Positions 8,098-16,303 are shown, numbered from the stretch's first letter. The stretch: DNA of 64,000 nucleotides from JAXLYE01 sp046351595 (GCA_046351595.1 JAXLYE010000006.1:310001-374000); one strand, 5' to 3'. Numbers and translations: made by a program. The notes: generated by a model from the letters alone, not told the origin.

Positions 8098-9489
8098 ATG
8101 AGCGAAGAAACCACCCTTTCCATCCTCCTGGTTGACGACGAGCCTGCGATCCGCTTGAGCGTGGGTGATGCGCTGCGCGAAGCCGGCCACCACGTCAAGA
8201 TCGCCGCCGATGGCAGCGAGGCGCTGGCCGCGCTGGCCGCGCAGCCGTTCGATCTGATGATCACGGACATCCACCTGCCCAAGGCCACCGGGCTTGAGCT
8301 GTTCCGGCACGTCTGTACGAACATGCCGACCACGGACGTCATCCTGATCACCGCCTACGGAGCGATCGAGGATGCGGTCAACGCGCTCAAGCACGGCGCC
8401 AAGGACTACCTGCTCAAGCCCTTCGACATCGAGGAGTTAGTGGTGCGCGTCGCGCGCATCGCCGAGCAGCGGCTGATCAAGAAGCAGCTGTCGGTGGCGC
8501 GCTCGGAGCTCGCGGCGCAGGCGGATGAGTCCGGGCTGATCGGGCGCACGCCGCTGATGGCGCGCCTGCGCGATCGCATCGCGACGCTGGCCGCCAGCGA
8601 CGCGCCGGTGCTGATCACGGGCGAGACCGGGACCGGCAAGGAGCTGGTCGCGCGCCGCCTGCACGAGCTCAGCCCGCGCCGCGGCAAGCCCTTCATCGCG
8701 GTCAACTGCGCCGCCTTCCCCGAGACGCTGATCGAGGGCGAGCTGTTCGGCCACGAGCGCGGCGCCTTCACCGGCGCGGTCAAGGGGCGCGAGGGCCGCT
8801 TCAAGGCCGCGCACGGCGGCACGCTGTTCCTCGACGAGGTGGCCGAGATCCCGCTGACGGCGCAGGTGAAGCTCCTGCGCGTTCTGCAGGAAGGGACGAT
8901 CGAGCCGCTCGGCACCAATACGCCGATCCGCGTCGACGTGCGCGTGATCTCGGCGACGCACCGCAACATCAAGCGGCTGCTGAGCGAGGAGAAGTTCCGC
9001 GAGGATCTGTACTACCGCCTCAACGTCCTTGATATCAGCCTGCCACCGCTGCGCGAGCGCACGGCCGACATCCCGGTCCTCATCAAGTACTTCCTCGAGA
9101 AGCTCACCAAGCCCGGGGAGAAGCCGCCGACGCTGACGCCGCGCGCGTACTCGGCGCTGACGACGTATCACTACCCGGGCAACGTCCGCGAGCTCAAGCA
9201 CGCCATCGAGCACGCGGTGGTGCTGTCACGCGGCCAGGAGATCGATCTGGAGCACCTGCCCGCGGACGTGCGCGGCTCGCAGCCGACCTCGGGCAGCACG
9301 CCGCCGCAGGGCACCGTGGGTCCGCTGTCCGCGGCGATGAAGGAGTTCGAGCGGGCGTACCTGCTGCGCGCGCTCGACGCGACCCAGGGCAAGAAGGCGG
9401 CGGCCGCGCGGCAGCTCGGTATCTCGCGCAAGAACCTGTGGGAGAAGCTGCGCTCGCACGACATCAGCCAGCCCGAGGCGGAAGAGTAA
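8098..9489 (+). CDS. Sigma-54-dependent response regulator, NtrC family
   Basis: A 463-residue transcription activator. Receiver domain 1-120 with phosphoacceptor Asp57 (MITDIHLPKATG); AAA+ domain with Walker A GETGTGKE (175-182), the sigma-54-contacting loop GAFTGA (222-227), Walker B LFLDE (Asp246-Glu247) and an R-finger region with FREDLYYRLNVL; C-terminal Fis-type helix-turn-helix ending KKAAAARQLGISRKNLWEKL. All residues needed to remodel sigma-54 RNA polymerase are present. It follows the receiver-histidine kinase gene by 45 bp and is probably phosphorylated by it. Nearby gaps hold sigma-54-like promoters, so this protein is the obvious candidate to activate them. Confidence 0.95.
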   Translation: MSEETTLSILLVDDEPAIRLSVGDALREAGHHVKIAADGSEALAALAAQPFDLMITDIHLPKATGLELFRHVCTNMPTTDVILITAYGAIEDAVNALKHGAKDYLLKPFDIEELVVRVARIAEQRLIKKQLSVARSELAAQADESGLIGRTPLMARLRDRIATLAASDAPVLITGETGTGKELVARRLHELSPRRGKPFIAVNCAAFPETLIEGELFGHERGAFTGAVKGREGRFKAAHGGTLFLDEVAEIPLTAQVKLLRVLQEGTIEPLGTNTPIRVDVRVISATHRNIKRLLSEEKFREDLYYRLNVLDISLPPLRERTADIPVLIKYFLEKLTKPGEKPPTLTPRAYSALTTYHYPGNVRELKHAIEHAVVLSRGQEIDLEHLPADVRGSQPTSGSTPPQGTVGPLSAAMKEFERAYLLRALDATQGKKAAAARQLGISRKNLWEKLRSHDISQPEAEE

Positions 9490-9533
9490 ACGCCGCTGCA
9501 CCCGGCTGGAAAGTACGTCCGCCGCTCTGTCGC

Positions 9534-10150
9534 TCAGCTCTGGACGGTGCGGTTCGGATCCTCGCCGATTCCCATCTGATCCCAGGATCCCTCGTTGCCG
9601 CCGCGCCGGTGCGACGCAATCAGCTCGCTGGCCGAGTTGACGCCCGGGTGGTACTCGACGTGCGGCCGGTCCTTGATCGACTTCCAGTCGCCGCCCCACT
9701 CCAGGCCCTGTCGCTTGGCGAGCTCGCCGTAGCGGGTCCACAGCTTCTCGTAGTCCCCGGTCTCGGGCCAGGTGATGTTGCCCTTCTCGTCGTAGAAGGC
9801 GTTGTCCGCCGCGACTCCGTAGTTGTGGAAGGACTCGCCGCCCTGCGCGTTGGTGACCCTGCGACCGGGCCGCGTCCGCCCCTTGGCGTACAGAGCGTCC
9901 TGATCCTGGAAGCTGCGGAAGGAGCCGAGCGGCGCGGTCCCCATGTCCATGCCCTCGCGTTCAGCACATCCTTCTCAAGGACCAGCCGCGGCGCGGGCCG
10001 TGCGCCCGGCTTCTCCGCCTGATCGCCCTGTTCGCCGTGGGCCGGGCCCGCGCCGTGGGCCTGGGCCGCCTGCGACTGCGCCGGGGTCTTCTCTTGCGCT
10101 TCCCATGGGTTGGGCTGCGCCCCCGGGAGTCTGTTCCTGGTCTCGTTCAT
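9534..10150 (-). pseudogene. M15 family peptidoglycan peptidase, frameshifted
   Basis: The N-terminal part starts at ATG 10150, with a strong CAGGAGG ribosome-binding site, and encodes a Pro/Ala/Gln-rich leader followed by RLVLEKDVLNA. The catalytic part continues in another frame from about 9953 to 9534 and carries the M15 zinc-peptidase signatures ESFHNYGVAAD and DRPHVEYHPG, as in CwlK-type L-Ala-D-Glu endopeptidases and phage endolysins. Adding one base near 9953 joins the two into a continuous protein of about 205 residues. The zinc ligands (two His, one Asp) look intact, so either the gene was inactivated recently or the shift is a sequencing error. No obvious signal peptide is seen, which fits an endolysin or a protein released by another route. 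Confidence 0.75.
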
Positions 10151-10241
10151 CGAATCGCCTCCTGGTAAGCGATCAAGAAGGCCGACCAAAGCTCCAGGGT
10201 ATCACCGACCGGGATCCGACGGGATCACTCGCCCCGACGCC

Positions 10242-10300
10242 CCGGAATCAGCCAGGAAACAGCCGGAATCAGCCAGAACCAGCCGGAACCGGCCCGGAAT
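10242..10300. repeat. Degenerate short direct repeats CCGGAATCAGCC
   Basis: In the 238-bp gap between mlaD and the M15 gene, the unit CCGGAATCAGCCAG(A/G)A occurs three to four times with small changes and spacers such as AACCAG. It is not a CRISPR (units are contiguous). Function unknown; replication slippage is the simplest origin. Confidence 0.6.
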
Positions 10301-10388
10301 CAGACCTGGGCGCCCTTCTCCCTGAACCAGGCCAGCCATGGAGGGCCGCTCCGCCGAAGACCAGCACGATGCGGGTTGTTGGGACGTC

Positions 10389-11483
10389 CTACTTTGTGAG
10401 CCCCTCGCTGCGGATGGCAGAGCGAATCACAGCACGCAAAAGGACATTCCTGCGCACGTTCCCGAGGATGCCCTTGAGATCCTGGTAGACGCTCGGATCC
10501 TGGAGCAGGCCGCCGACCGTGCCCTTGCCCTGCTGGACCTCCTCTGCGAGCGTCCGCAGGATGTGCGCGGACGCCTCCAGATCCGTCACCAGGTTGGACT
10601 TGTTCGGACCCTGGTAGATCAGCGAGTGCAGCGGGCCGTTCCCCTGCCGGACCTCGCGCGCCACCGCGCCGAGCTCCGCCGCCGTCTGCTGCAGCTCGGT
10701 CACGAGCTTGCCGACGTCGTCGCGGTAGATCAGCCCGTGCAGCGTGCCGCTCCCGTGCTCGACGTTCTCGAGGATCCCGTCGGCGCGCTTGAGCGAGCGG
10801 CCGAGGTGCATCGCGCCCTCGCTCGCCTGCGCCACCAGCGCCGAGCCGTCCTGCGCCAGCTTGGGGTTGAACAGCAGCTGGTGCACGAGCCCGTTCCCCT
10901 TCTCGACTCCCTCCATGACGTTTGCCGTGGAGCGGGCGATGCGGCCGATGTCCTGCGCTACCTGGTCGCTCATCACCGCGTGGATGCGCTGATCCACACC
11001 GGTCACCAGCTTCCGGACCTCCGTGATGCCGTCCTGCACCGAGCCGACGACCTGCGCCAGCTCCTCGCTCTCTTGCGAGGTCAGGGTCTCGCCGCTCTTG
11101 AGCGGAGGGTAGTTCGAGCTGCCGACCGAGATGTTGATCAGCATGTCGCCCAACAGTCCCTTCGAGGTGAGGCGCGCGACCGAGTCGCTGCGGATGCGCT
11201 CCAGGTACTTGCTCTGGATCCCGAGAGCGACACGCACCTTCTTGACCTTCAGATCGCGGTCGAAGCGGATGGACTGCACGATGCCGATGTCGATGCCGGC
11301 CAGGCGCACGGGCGCGCCGACCACCAGTCCGCTGATGTTGTCGAACGACGCGTTCAGCACGGCCTTCTCCGAGAACAGGCTGCGCGAGCGACCCAGGATT
11401 CCGAGCAGCGCGATCAGCGCCGCGATCGTCACTCCCACGAACAGGCCGACGCGGATGATCCGACGGCTGTCTTCGTTGATCAT
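10389..11483 (-). CDS. mlaD: MCE-domain substrate-binding protein MlaD
   Basis: A 364-residue protein with one N-terminal membrane helix (about 11-30, VGLFVGVTIAALIALLGIL) and an MCE domain (about 35-120) containing ASFDNISGLVVGAPVRLAGI. The remaining 240 residues are helical and rich in amphipathic repeats (GNGLVHQLL, GSGTLHGLIY, GNGPLHSLIY, GKGTVGGLL), each marking a recurring G-x-G-x-(L/V) segment. MlaD-type proteins form a periplasmic hexameric ring on the MlaFE transporter and pass phospholipids between inner and outer membranes. The gene is last in the operon and overlaps mlaF by four bases. Confidence 0.9.
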   Translation of the reverse strand: MINEDSRRIIRVGLFVGVTIAALIALLGILGRSRSLFSEKAVLNASFDNISGLVVGAPVRLAGIDIGIVQSIRFDRDLKVKKVRVALGIQSKYLERIRSDSVARLTSKGLLGDMLINISVGSSNYPPLKSGETLTSQESEELAQVVGSVQDGITEVRKLVTGVDQRIHAVMSDQVAQDIGRIARSTANVMEGVEKGNGLVHQLLFNPKLAQDGSALVAQASEGAMHLGRSLKRADGILENVEHGSGTLHGLIYRDDVGKLVTELQQTAAELGAVAREVRQGNGPLHSLIYQGPNKSNLVTDLEASAHILRTLAEEVQQGKGTVGGLLQDPSVYQDLKGILGNVRRNVLLRAVIRSAIRSEGLTK

Positions 11484-12283
11484 GGCAAGGCTCCTTGGCC
11501 GGCCGCGCGCGCGGCGGCCGGTGTCGAGACAGAAAGGGACATGGCGTTGACGAAGCTCTGGATCGCGGGCTCGGGGCTCGTGCGAAACTCGTCGCGCGGC
11601 AGCTCCGCCAGCACGCGCCGCTCGCTGAGCATGGCGATGCGATCCGAAACCATGAACGCGCTGGGCAGGTCGTGCGTGACGACCAGCGAGGTGACGCGCA
11701 GCTCGCGCTGGATCGACAGGATCAGCTCGTTGATGCGGCGCGTGGTGATCGGGTCCAGGCCGGTCGTCGGCTCGTCGTACAACAAGACCTCGGGGTCGGC
11801 GGCGATGGCGCGGGCGATGGCGACGCGCTTGCGCATGCCGCCGGACAGCTCCGCCGGGCGCATGCTCTCGATGCCGGGCAGATCGACCAGGCGCAGCTTG
11901 TCGGCGACGCGCTCGGCGATCTCGTGCTCGCCGAGGTGCATGTGCTCGCGGATCGGGTAGGCGACGTTCTCGCCGACGCTGAGCGAGTCGAACAGGGCGC
12001 CGCCCTGGAACAGCATCGAGATGCGCCGCCGCACCGGCAGGAGCGCGTCCTCGGACAGCGTGGTCAGCTCCTGCCCGTCGAAGCGGATGGAGCCGCTGTC
12101 CGGACGCACCAGGCCGATGAGGAGCTTGAGCAGCACGCTCTTGCCGCTGCCGGAGCCGCCGAGCAGCGTCAGCGTCTCGCCGCGGCGCACGCGCAGCGTG
12201 AGGTCGTCGTAGATCACCTTCTTGCCGAAGGCCTTGCGGACCCCGGAGAACTCGATGAAGGGGGCTCCCAGCGCCGCAGTCAT
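11480..12283 (-). CDS. mlaF: ABC transporter ATPase MlaF
   Basis: A 267-residue cytoplasmic ATPase of the Mla lipid transporter. Walker A GGSGSGKS, Q loop LFQGGALFDSLSV, signature ELSGGMRKR, Walker B VLLYDEPTTGLDP and switch histidine VVTHD are all present. GGMRKRVAIARA is characteristic of the MlaF branch. The start is ATG 12283, overlapping the mlaE stop by four bases; the frame is open 15 codons further upstream inside mlaE. The last 20 residues are Ala/Ser-rich and beyond the usual end. Confidence 0.93.
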   Translation of the reverse strand: MTAALGAPFIEFSGVRKAFGKKVIYDDLTLRVRRGETLTLLGGSGSGKSVLLKLLIGLVRPDSGSIRFDGQELTTLSEDALLPVRRRISMLFQGGALFDSLSVGENVAYPIREHMHLGEHEIAERVADKLRLVDLPGIESMRPAELSGGMRKRVAIARAIAADPEVLLYDEPTTGLDPITTRRINELILSIQRELRVTSLVVTHDLPSAFMVSDRIAMLSERRVLAELPRDEFRTSPEPAIQSFVNAMSLSVSTPAAARAAGQGALP

Positions 12284-13086
12284 ATTCCGAACCCGAGCAG
12301 GAGGTTGGTCAGGATGAAGTCCGCGCACAGCGTCGTCAGCGACGTGATGACCACGGTCTCGGTGGTGGCGCGCCCCACGCCCTCGGTGCCGCCCGTGGTG
12401 TTGAGGCCCTTGTAGCAGGCGATGACACCGAGCAAAAACCCGAAGAACACGGTCTTGATCAGGCCGTGCAAAAAGTCCTCCAGCGTCACCGAGCGCAGCG
12501 TCGACTCCATGAACAGGCGCATGCCCACGTCCGAGTCCACGCGCGCGATCACCATGGCGCCGAGCACGCCGAGGATGTCGGCCAGGATGGTCAGGAGCGG
12601 CAGCACCAGCGTCGTCGCCAGCACGCGCGGCACGACCAGCTTGCGCACCGGATCCGCGCCCATCGCGCGGATGGCGTCGACCTGCTCGGTGACGCGCATC
12701 GAGCCCAGCTCCGCGGCGATGCCGGCGCCGACGCGGCCGCCGACCATGAGCGCGGTGAGCGCCGGCCCGAGCTCGCGGACCAGCGACAGCGAGACGACGC
12801 TGCTGACGTATTCCTTTACGCCGAAGCGCGCCATCTGCACCGCGAACTGCACGGTCATGACCATGCTCGAGAACACCGCGGTCAAGACCGAGATGGGAAC
12901 GGACAAGAGGCCGATGCTCTCGATCTGGTAGACCAGCGCGCGGACCGAGAAGCCGCGGTGGAAGGCGCGCCGCACGGTCTGTCCGCCGAGGATGCTGATG
13001 CCGCCGAGCGCGCTCAGGAAGCGCTCGGCGAGGGCGCGAAGGGCGCGGGCCAGCGACGGGGCAGAGGAGCGCGCGGGGTCCGGCAT
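12280..13086 (-). CDS. mlaE: Mla/MCE permease MlaE
   Basis: A 268-residue inner-membrane permease of the MlaE/YrbE family with five to six hydrophobic segments. Conserved stretches include RELGPALTALMVGGRVGAGIAAELGSM and ITSLTTLCADFILTNLL at the C-terminus (quoted in parts as landmarks). Together with MlaF it forms the core of the phospholipid transporter. The start at 13086 is chosen because it begins the conserved family frame and lies 2 bp after the stop of the upstream lipoprotein gene. A longer frame reaching 13584 lies inside that gene and is not used. Confidence 0.92.
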   Translation of the reverse strand: MPDPARSSAPSLARALRALAERFLSALGGISILGGQTVRRAFHRGFSVRALVYQIESIGLLSVPISVLTAVFSSMVMTVQFAVQMARFGVKEYVSSVVSLSLVRELGPALTALMVGGRVGAGIAAELGSMRVTEQVDAIRAMGADPVRKLVVPRVLATTLVLPLLTILADILGVLGAMVIARVDSDVGMRLFMESTLRSVTLEDFLHGLIKTVFFGFLLGVIACYKGLNTTGGTEGVGRATTETVVITSLTTLCADFILTNLLLGFGI

Positions 13087-13088
13087 GC

Positions 13089-13664
13089 TCAGCTCCTGGG
13101 CCCCGGGTCGCTGGCCGGCGACGTGGTGAAGCCGCGCACGAGCGCCTCGAAGTCGGGCCGGCGCGCGGCGATGTGCTGCGGGCTGGCGACGAGCTGCAGA
13201 TCGTACGAGCAGCCGTCCTTCTTCAGCACGACCAGATCCATCTCGATCGGGACGCCGTCGAGCTCTCCGCCGAGCTGCGTGCGCAGCGCGCCGCGTCCGT
13301 CGAGCGTGAGCGGCGCGCGGGCGTGCTCCTTCTGCGCCTCGACCCCGAACAAAAGGTGGTTGGTCAGCACGTGCAGCGGCACGTCCTCGCGGCACGGGCA
13401 CTGGGCGCTGGTCGCGATGGTGCCGCCTTCGGGGTGGCGGAACACCAGGTCCGGGCCGCGCAGCCCGATCCGCTTCCAGGGCGGCGGCAGCGCGCCGATT
13501 CGGTAGGTGACGGCGCCGCGCCGGTACACCTGGTTCACGAAGTGACCCGTCGGTGCGCAGCCGAGCAGCAGCACCGCGAGGCACAGCGGGCTCCAGCGGC
13601 GGCTCCTTGAGGCGCGCTTCGGGCCGCGCGGCGCGTGCGGGTCTTTTGGGAACGGACGTGGCAT
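13089..13664 (-). CDS. Lipoprotein of unknown function, first gene of mla operon
   Basis: A 191-residue protein with a basic N-terminus, hydrophobic segment LCLAVLLLGC and a lipobox Cys followed by APTG. The mature part contains AQCPCREDVPLHVL and a C-terminal half with KKDGCSYDLQLVASP. The start at 13664 is supported by GAGGAG nine bases upstream; an upstream ATG at 13685 would put that site inside the gene. It is 2 bp from mlaE and heads the lipoprotein-mlaE-mlaF-mlaD operon. It does not resemble MlaA, MlaB or MlaC. An outer-membrane partner role is only an inference from position. Confidence 0.78.
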   Translation of the reverse strand: MPRPFPKDPHAPRGPKRASRSRRWSPLCLAVLLLGCAPTGHFVNQVYRRGAVTYRIGALPPPWKRIGLRGPDLVFRHPEGGTIATSAQCPCREDVPLHVLTNHLLFGVEAQKEHARAPLTLDGRGALRTQLGGELDGVPIEMDLVVLKKDGCSYDLQLVASPQHIAARRPDFEALVRGFTTSPASDPGPRS

Positions 13665-13810
13665 GTACGCTAGCTCCTCGCGCAAGCTATGTGCCGGAGC
13701 GCGCGCCGTCCAGAGGGAGCTGTCGCGGACCGCCCGCTCTCGGCGGTGCGCGCCGGATTTGGGGGCGCGAGCAAAGTTCCGGTGTAGTCACGAACGAAGC
13801 GCCACCGTTT

Positions 13811-13827
13811 CGTAACCGGCCGTTACG
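13811..13827. promoter_or_regulatory. Palindromic CGTAAC-N5-GTTACG element
   Basis: CGTAAC (13811-13816) and GTTACG (13822-13827) form perfect inverted arms around CGGCC in the divergent gap between the mla operon and the ribonuclease gene. It sits 50-66 bp upstream of the sigma-54 element at 13877, a typical activator-site distance. Confidence 0.45.
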
Positions 13828-13876
13828 ATTTGGTAGGACTCCGTAGCGTTTCTCTCCGTTTCGCCGCGGTTACCGC

Positions 13877-13892
13877 TGGCACGCAGGTTGCC
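13877..13892 (+). promoter_or_regulatory. Sigma-54 (-24/-12) promoter for ribonuclease/acyltransferase operon
   Basis: TGGCAC (13877-13882), five bases, TTGC (13888-13891), a complete consensus match with GG and GC 10 bases apart. Predicted start near 13903. This argues against a possible TTG start at 13901 and for ATG 13922. Confidence 0.72.
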
Positions 13893-13921
13893 TGACCTGC
13901 TTGGATAGAGACACCCATCGC

Positions 13922-15448
13922 ATGCAACCCACGCCAGCCATCGCGACCCCGGCGCCCGCAGCTCCCGAGGAGCGGACGCTCACCTTCTACGGCGCCGCGG
14001 GCACCGTCACCGGCTCCAAGCACCTCGTGCGCTCCGGCGACCGCACCGTGCTGCTCGACTGCGGGCTGTTCCAGGGGCTCAAGGAGCTGCGCCTGCGCAA
14101 CTGGGCCGAGCCGCCCTTTGATCCGCGCACGATCGACGCGGTGGTGCTGAGCCACGCGCACATCGATCACTCGGGCTACCTGCCGCTCCTGGTGAAGCTC
14201 GGGTTCCGCGGGCCGATCTACTGCACCACCGGCACCGCGGATCTGCTGCACGTGCTGCTCCCGGACTCCTCGCACCTCATGGAAGAGGAGGCGGAGTACG
14301 CCAACCACCGCGGCTACTCGAAGCACCACCCGGCGCTGCCGCTGTTCTCGTCGGACGACGTGGCCGGCGTGTTCCCGCTGCTGCGCCCGCAGGCCTACCA
14401 CGACGGCTTCGATGTCCTTCCCGGCGTGCGCTGCACGCTGCGGCGCACCGGCCACATCCTCGGCTCCGCGTCGGTCGAGCTGCGCTGGGAGTCCGACGGC
14501 AAGCGGCTGGTGTTCTCCGGCGATCTCGGGCGCTGGCACCGCCCCATCCTGCGCGACCCCGAGCTCGTGTCCGCGGCCGACGTGCTGCTGGTCGAGTCCA
14601 CCTACGGCGACCGCCTGCACGCCCAGGATCCGGTCGAGCACCTGGCGCGGATCATCAGCGAAACCGCGCACCGCGGCGGCACGGTCCTCATCCCGGCCTT
14701 CGCCGTCGGGCGTGTGCAGGAGCTGATCTGGACGCTGCGCCACCTCGAGGACACGGGCCGGGTGCCGCTGTTGTCGGTGTACGTCGACAGCCCGATGGCC
14801 ATCGACGTCACCGCGCTGTACTGCAAGCACCCCGAGGACTACGACGAAGAGGTGGCGCAGGCCATGCGTGAGGAGCGCTGCCCGCTCTGTTGCCAGCAGT
14901 ATCACCTCTTACGCACCGTCGAGGAGTCGAAGTGGCTGGGCGATCGCCGCGGCCCGATGGTGATCATCGCGGGCAGCGGCATGATGACCGGCGGGCGCAT
15001 CCTGCACCACCTGCGGCAGCGGCTGCCGGATCCGCGCAACACCCTGCTGCTCGTCGGCTATCAGGCGCTGGGCACGCGCGGACGGGCGCTGCAGGAGGGC
15101 GCGCGGACGCTGCGCATGCACGGCCAGGACGTGCCGGTGCGCGCGCAGGTCGAGTCCATCGACGGCCTGTCGGCGCACGCGGATCAGGCCGAGATCCTGC
15201 GCTGGCTGAGCGGCTTCCAGAGCGCCCCGGACAAGACGTTCATCGTGCACGGAGAGGACAAGCCGGCGCAGACGCTGGCGCAGGTGGTGACCGAGCGCCT
15301 GGGCTTCTGCACGGAGGTCGCGCGCGACGCGCAGACCGTGCCGCTGTTCACCGCGCGCCCGGCGCCGCAGCCCGCAACCGGCTCCGCGAGCGCCCAGGAG
15401 CCGGCGAGCCAGAAGCCATCTACCGAGGGAGGCACGGCCAGCCCATGA
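13922..15448 (+). CDS. Beta-CASP metallo-beta-lactamase-fold ribonuclease
   Basis: A 508-residue protein of the RNA-processing metallo-beta-lactamase group (COG1236-like). The metal-binding motif HAHIDHSG follows GTVTGSKHLV and DCGLFQG; a later GHILGSASVEL and SGDLGR give further ligands. The beta-CASP insert shows VESTYGDR, VLIPAFAVGR(V)QE and IIAGSGMMTGGRILHH, and the C-terminal RMMBL domain has IDGLSAHADQ and FIVHGE. Such enzymes cut or trim RNA in the cytoplasm. ATG 13922 is preferred over TTG 13901 because the predicted transcription start lies near 13903. The 3' end overlaps the acyltransferase start (ATGA). Confidence 0.92.
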   Translation: MQPTPAIATPAPAAPEERTLTFYGAAGTVTGSKHLVRSGDRTVLLDCGLFQGLKELRLRNWAEPPFDPRTIDAVVLSHAHIDHSGYLPLLVKLGFRGPIYCTTGTADLLHVLLPDSSHLMEEEAEYANHRGYSKHHPALPLFSSDDVAGVFPLLRPQAYHDGFDVLPGVRCTLRRTGHILGSASVELRWESDGKRLVFSGDLGRWHRPILRDPELVSAADVLLVESTYGDRLHAQDPVEHLARIISETAHRGGTVLIPAFAVGRVQELIWTLRHLEDTGRVPLLSVYVDSPMAIDVTALYCKHPEDYDEEVAQAMREERCPLCCQQYHLLRTVEESKWLGDRRGPMVIIAGSGMMTGGRILHHLRQRLPDPRNTLLLVGYQALGTRGRALQEGARTLRMHGQDVPVRAQVESIDGLSAHADQAEILRWLSGFQSAPDKTFIVHGEDKPAQTLAQVVTERLGFCTEVARDAQTVPLFTARPAPQPATGSASAQEPASQKPSTEGGTASP

Positions 15449-16215
15449 CGATCGACGGCTTCTCGCCCAGCCTGAAGGACGCCTTCGTGGGGTTCTCGCC
15501 TCAGTGGACTGAGCGCACGTTCGGCTATGTCGAGCGGCTCGCGCAGGCGCTGCACGTCGAGGTCGAGGGGCTGCACCACCTGCCGCCCGGCCGCGCGCTG
15601 ATCGTCGGCAACCACGGTTTCGGCTGGGAGGCCATCTTCCCGATGAGCGCGATCTGGCGCACGACCGGGCGCCCGCTGTGGGCGCTGGGCGAGCACCTGT
15701 GGTGGCGCGTCCCGTTCCTGCGGCGGCTGGCCGCGGCCGTCGGGACCGTCGACGGGACGCAGGAGAACGTGGACAAGCTGCTGCGCGCCGAGCAGATGGT
15801 GCTGGTGCTGCCCGGCGGCCTGCGCGAGGCGCTGAAGCCGGCGGTGCTGCGATATCATCTGTTGTGGGGGCACCGCTTCGGGTTCATCAAGGCGGCCCTG
15901 CGCAGCGCCGCCCCGATCGTGCCGATGGCGCTGATGGGCGGCGACGATCTGTTCGACTTCGTCGGCAACCCGTACGACCGCGGCCGCCGCTGGTTCCGTC
16001 ATCCGAACTGGCCCATCCCGCTGCCTCAGCGCATCCTGCCGCTGCCGCACCGCGTCCGCTTCCGCTTCGTGCTGGGCGAGCCGATCGAGCCGCTCGGTAC
16101 GCCCGCGCAGGCCGACGATCCGAAGGTCGTGCGCCGGTTCCGTCAGGTGGTCAAGGGCGCGCTGCAGGATCTCATCGACACCGAGCTGGCGCGGCGCTGC
16201 GGGCTCCCGGAGTAG
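15445..16215 (+). CDS. Lysophospholipid acyltransferase family protein
   Basis: A 256-residue PlsC-like acyltransferase expected to transfer an acyl chain to a lipid acceptor at the inner membrane. The catalytic histidine block reads VGNHGFGWEA, an HX4E variant of the usual HX4D. The conserved PGG segment is LVLPGGLREALKP, and APIVPMALMG corresponds to the family's VPV motif. This sequence type is closer to the MGAT/DGAT-related branch than to PlsC proper. The start at 15445 overlaps the ribonuclease gene stop by four bases, so both are made from one transcript, perhaps under sigma-54 control. Confidence 0.82.
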   Translation: MTIDGFSPSLKDAFVGFSPQWTERTFGYVERLAQALHVEVEGLHHLPPGRALIVGNHGFGWEAIFPMSAIWRTTGRPLWALGEHLWWRVPFLRRLAAAVGTVDGTQENVDKLLRAEQMVLVLPGGLREALKPAVLRYHLLWGHRFGFIKAALRSAAPIVPMALMGGDDLFDFVGNPYDRGRRWFRHPNWPIPLPQRILPLPHRVRFRFVLGEPIEPLGTPAQADDPKVVRRFRQVVKGALQDLIDTELARRCGLPE

Positions 16216-16259
16216 CGGGCAGGCGGCTCCTTCCTGATCCCGCGTGAAGGTACCAATAC

Positions 16260-16273
16260 GTTACGTGCGTAAC
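16260..16273. promoter_or_regulatory. Perfect palindrome GTTACGTGCGTAAC
   Basis: A 14-bp element with 6-bp arms GTTACG/CGTAAC around TG, in the 88-bp gap after the acyltransferase gene and before the 3' end of the convergent gene. It is the cleanest copy of the word seen upstream of the sigma-54-like promoters, but no promoter is visible beside it. Confidence 0.4.
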
Positions 16274-16303
16274 CTCGACGTACCGCGAGCCCGCCCGCGC
16301 CGC

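Noticed and set aside
13682..13696. CGGCAC-N5-TTGC on the minus strand as a sigma-54 promoter for the mla operon
   Set aside because: GG and GC are correctly spaced, but the predicted start (about 13670) would cut off the ribosome-binding site of the first gene (13674-13679).
13901..13903. TTG start for the beta-CASP ribonuclease
   Set aside because: It lies at or before the predicted transcription start of the sigma-54 promoter at 13877-13892; ATG 13922 fits better.
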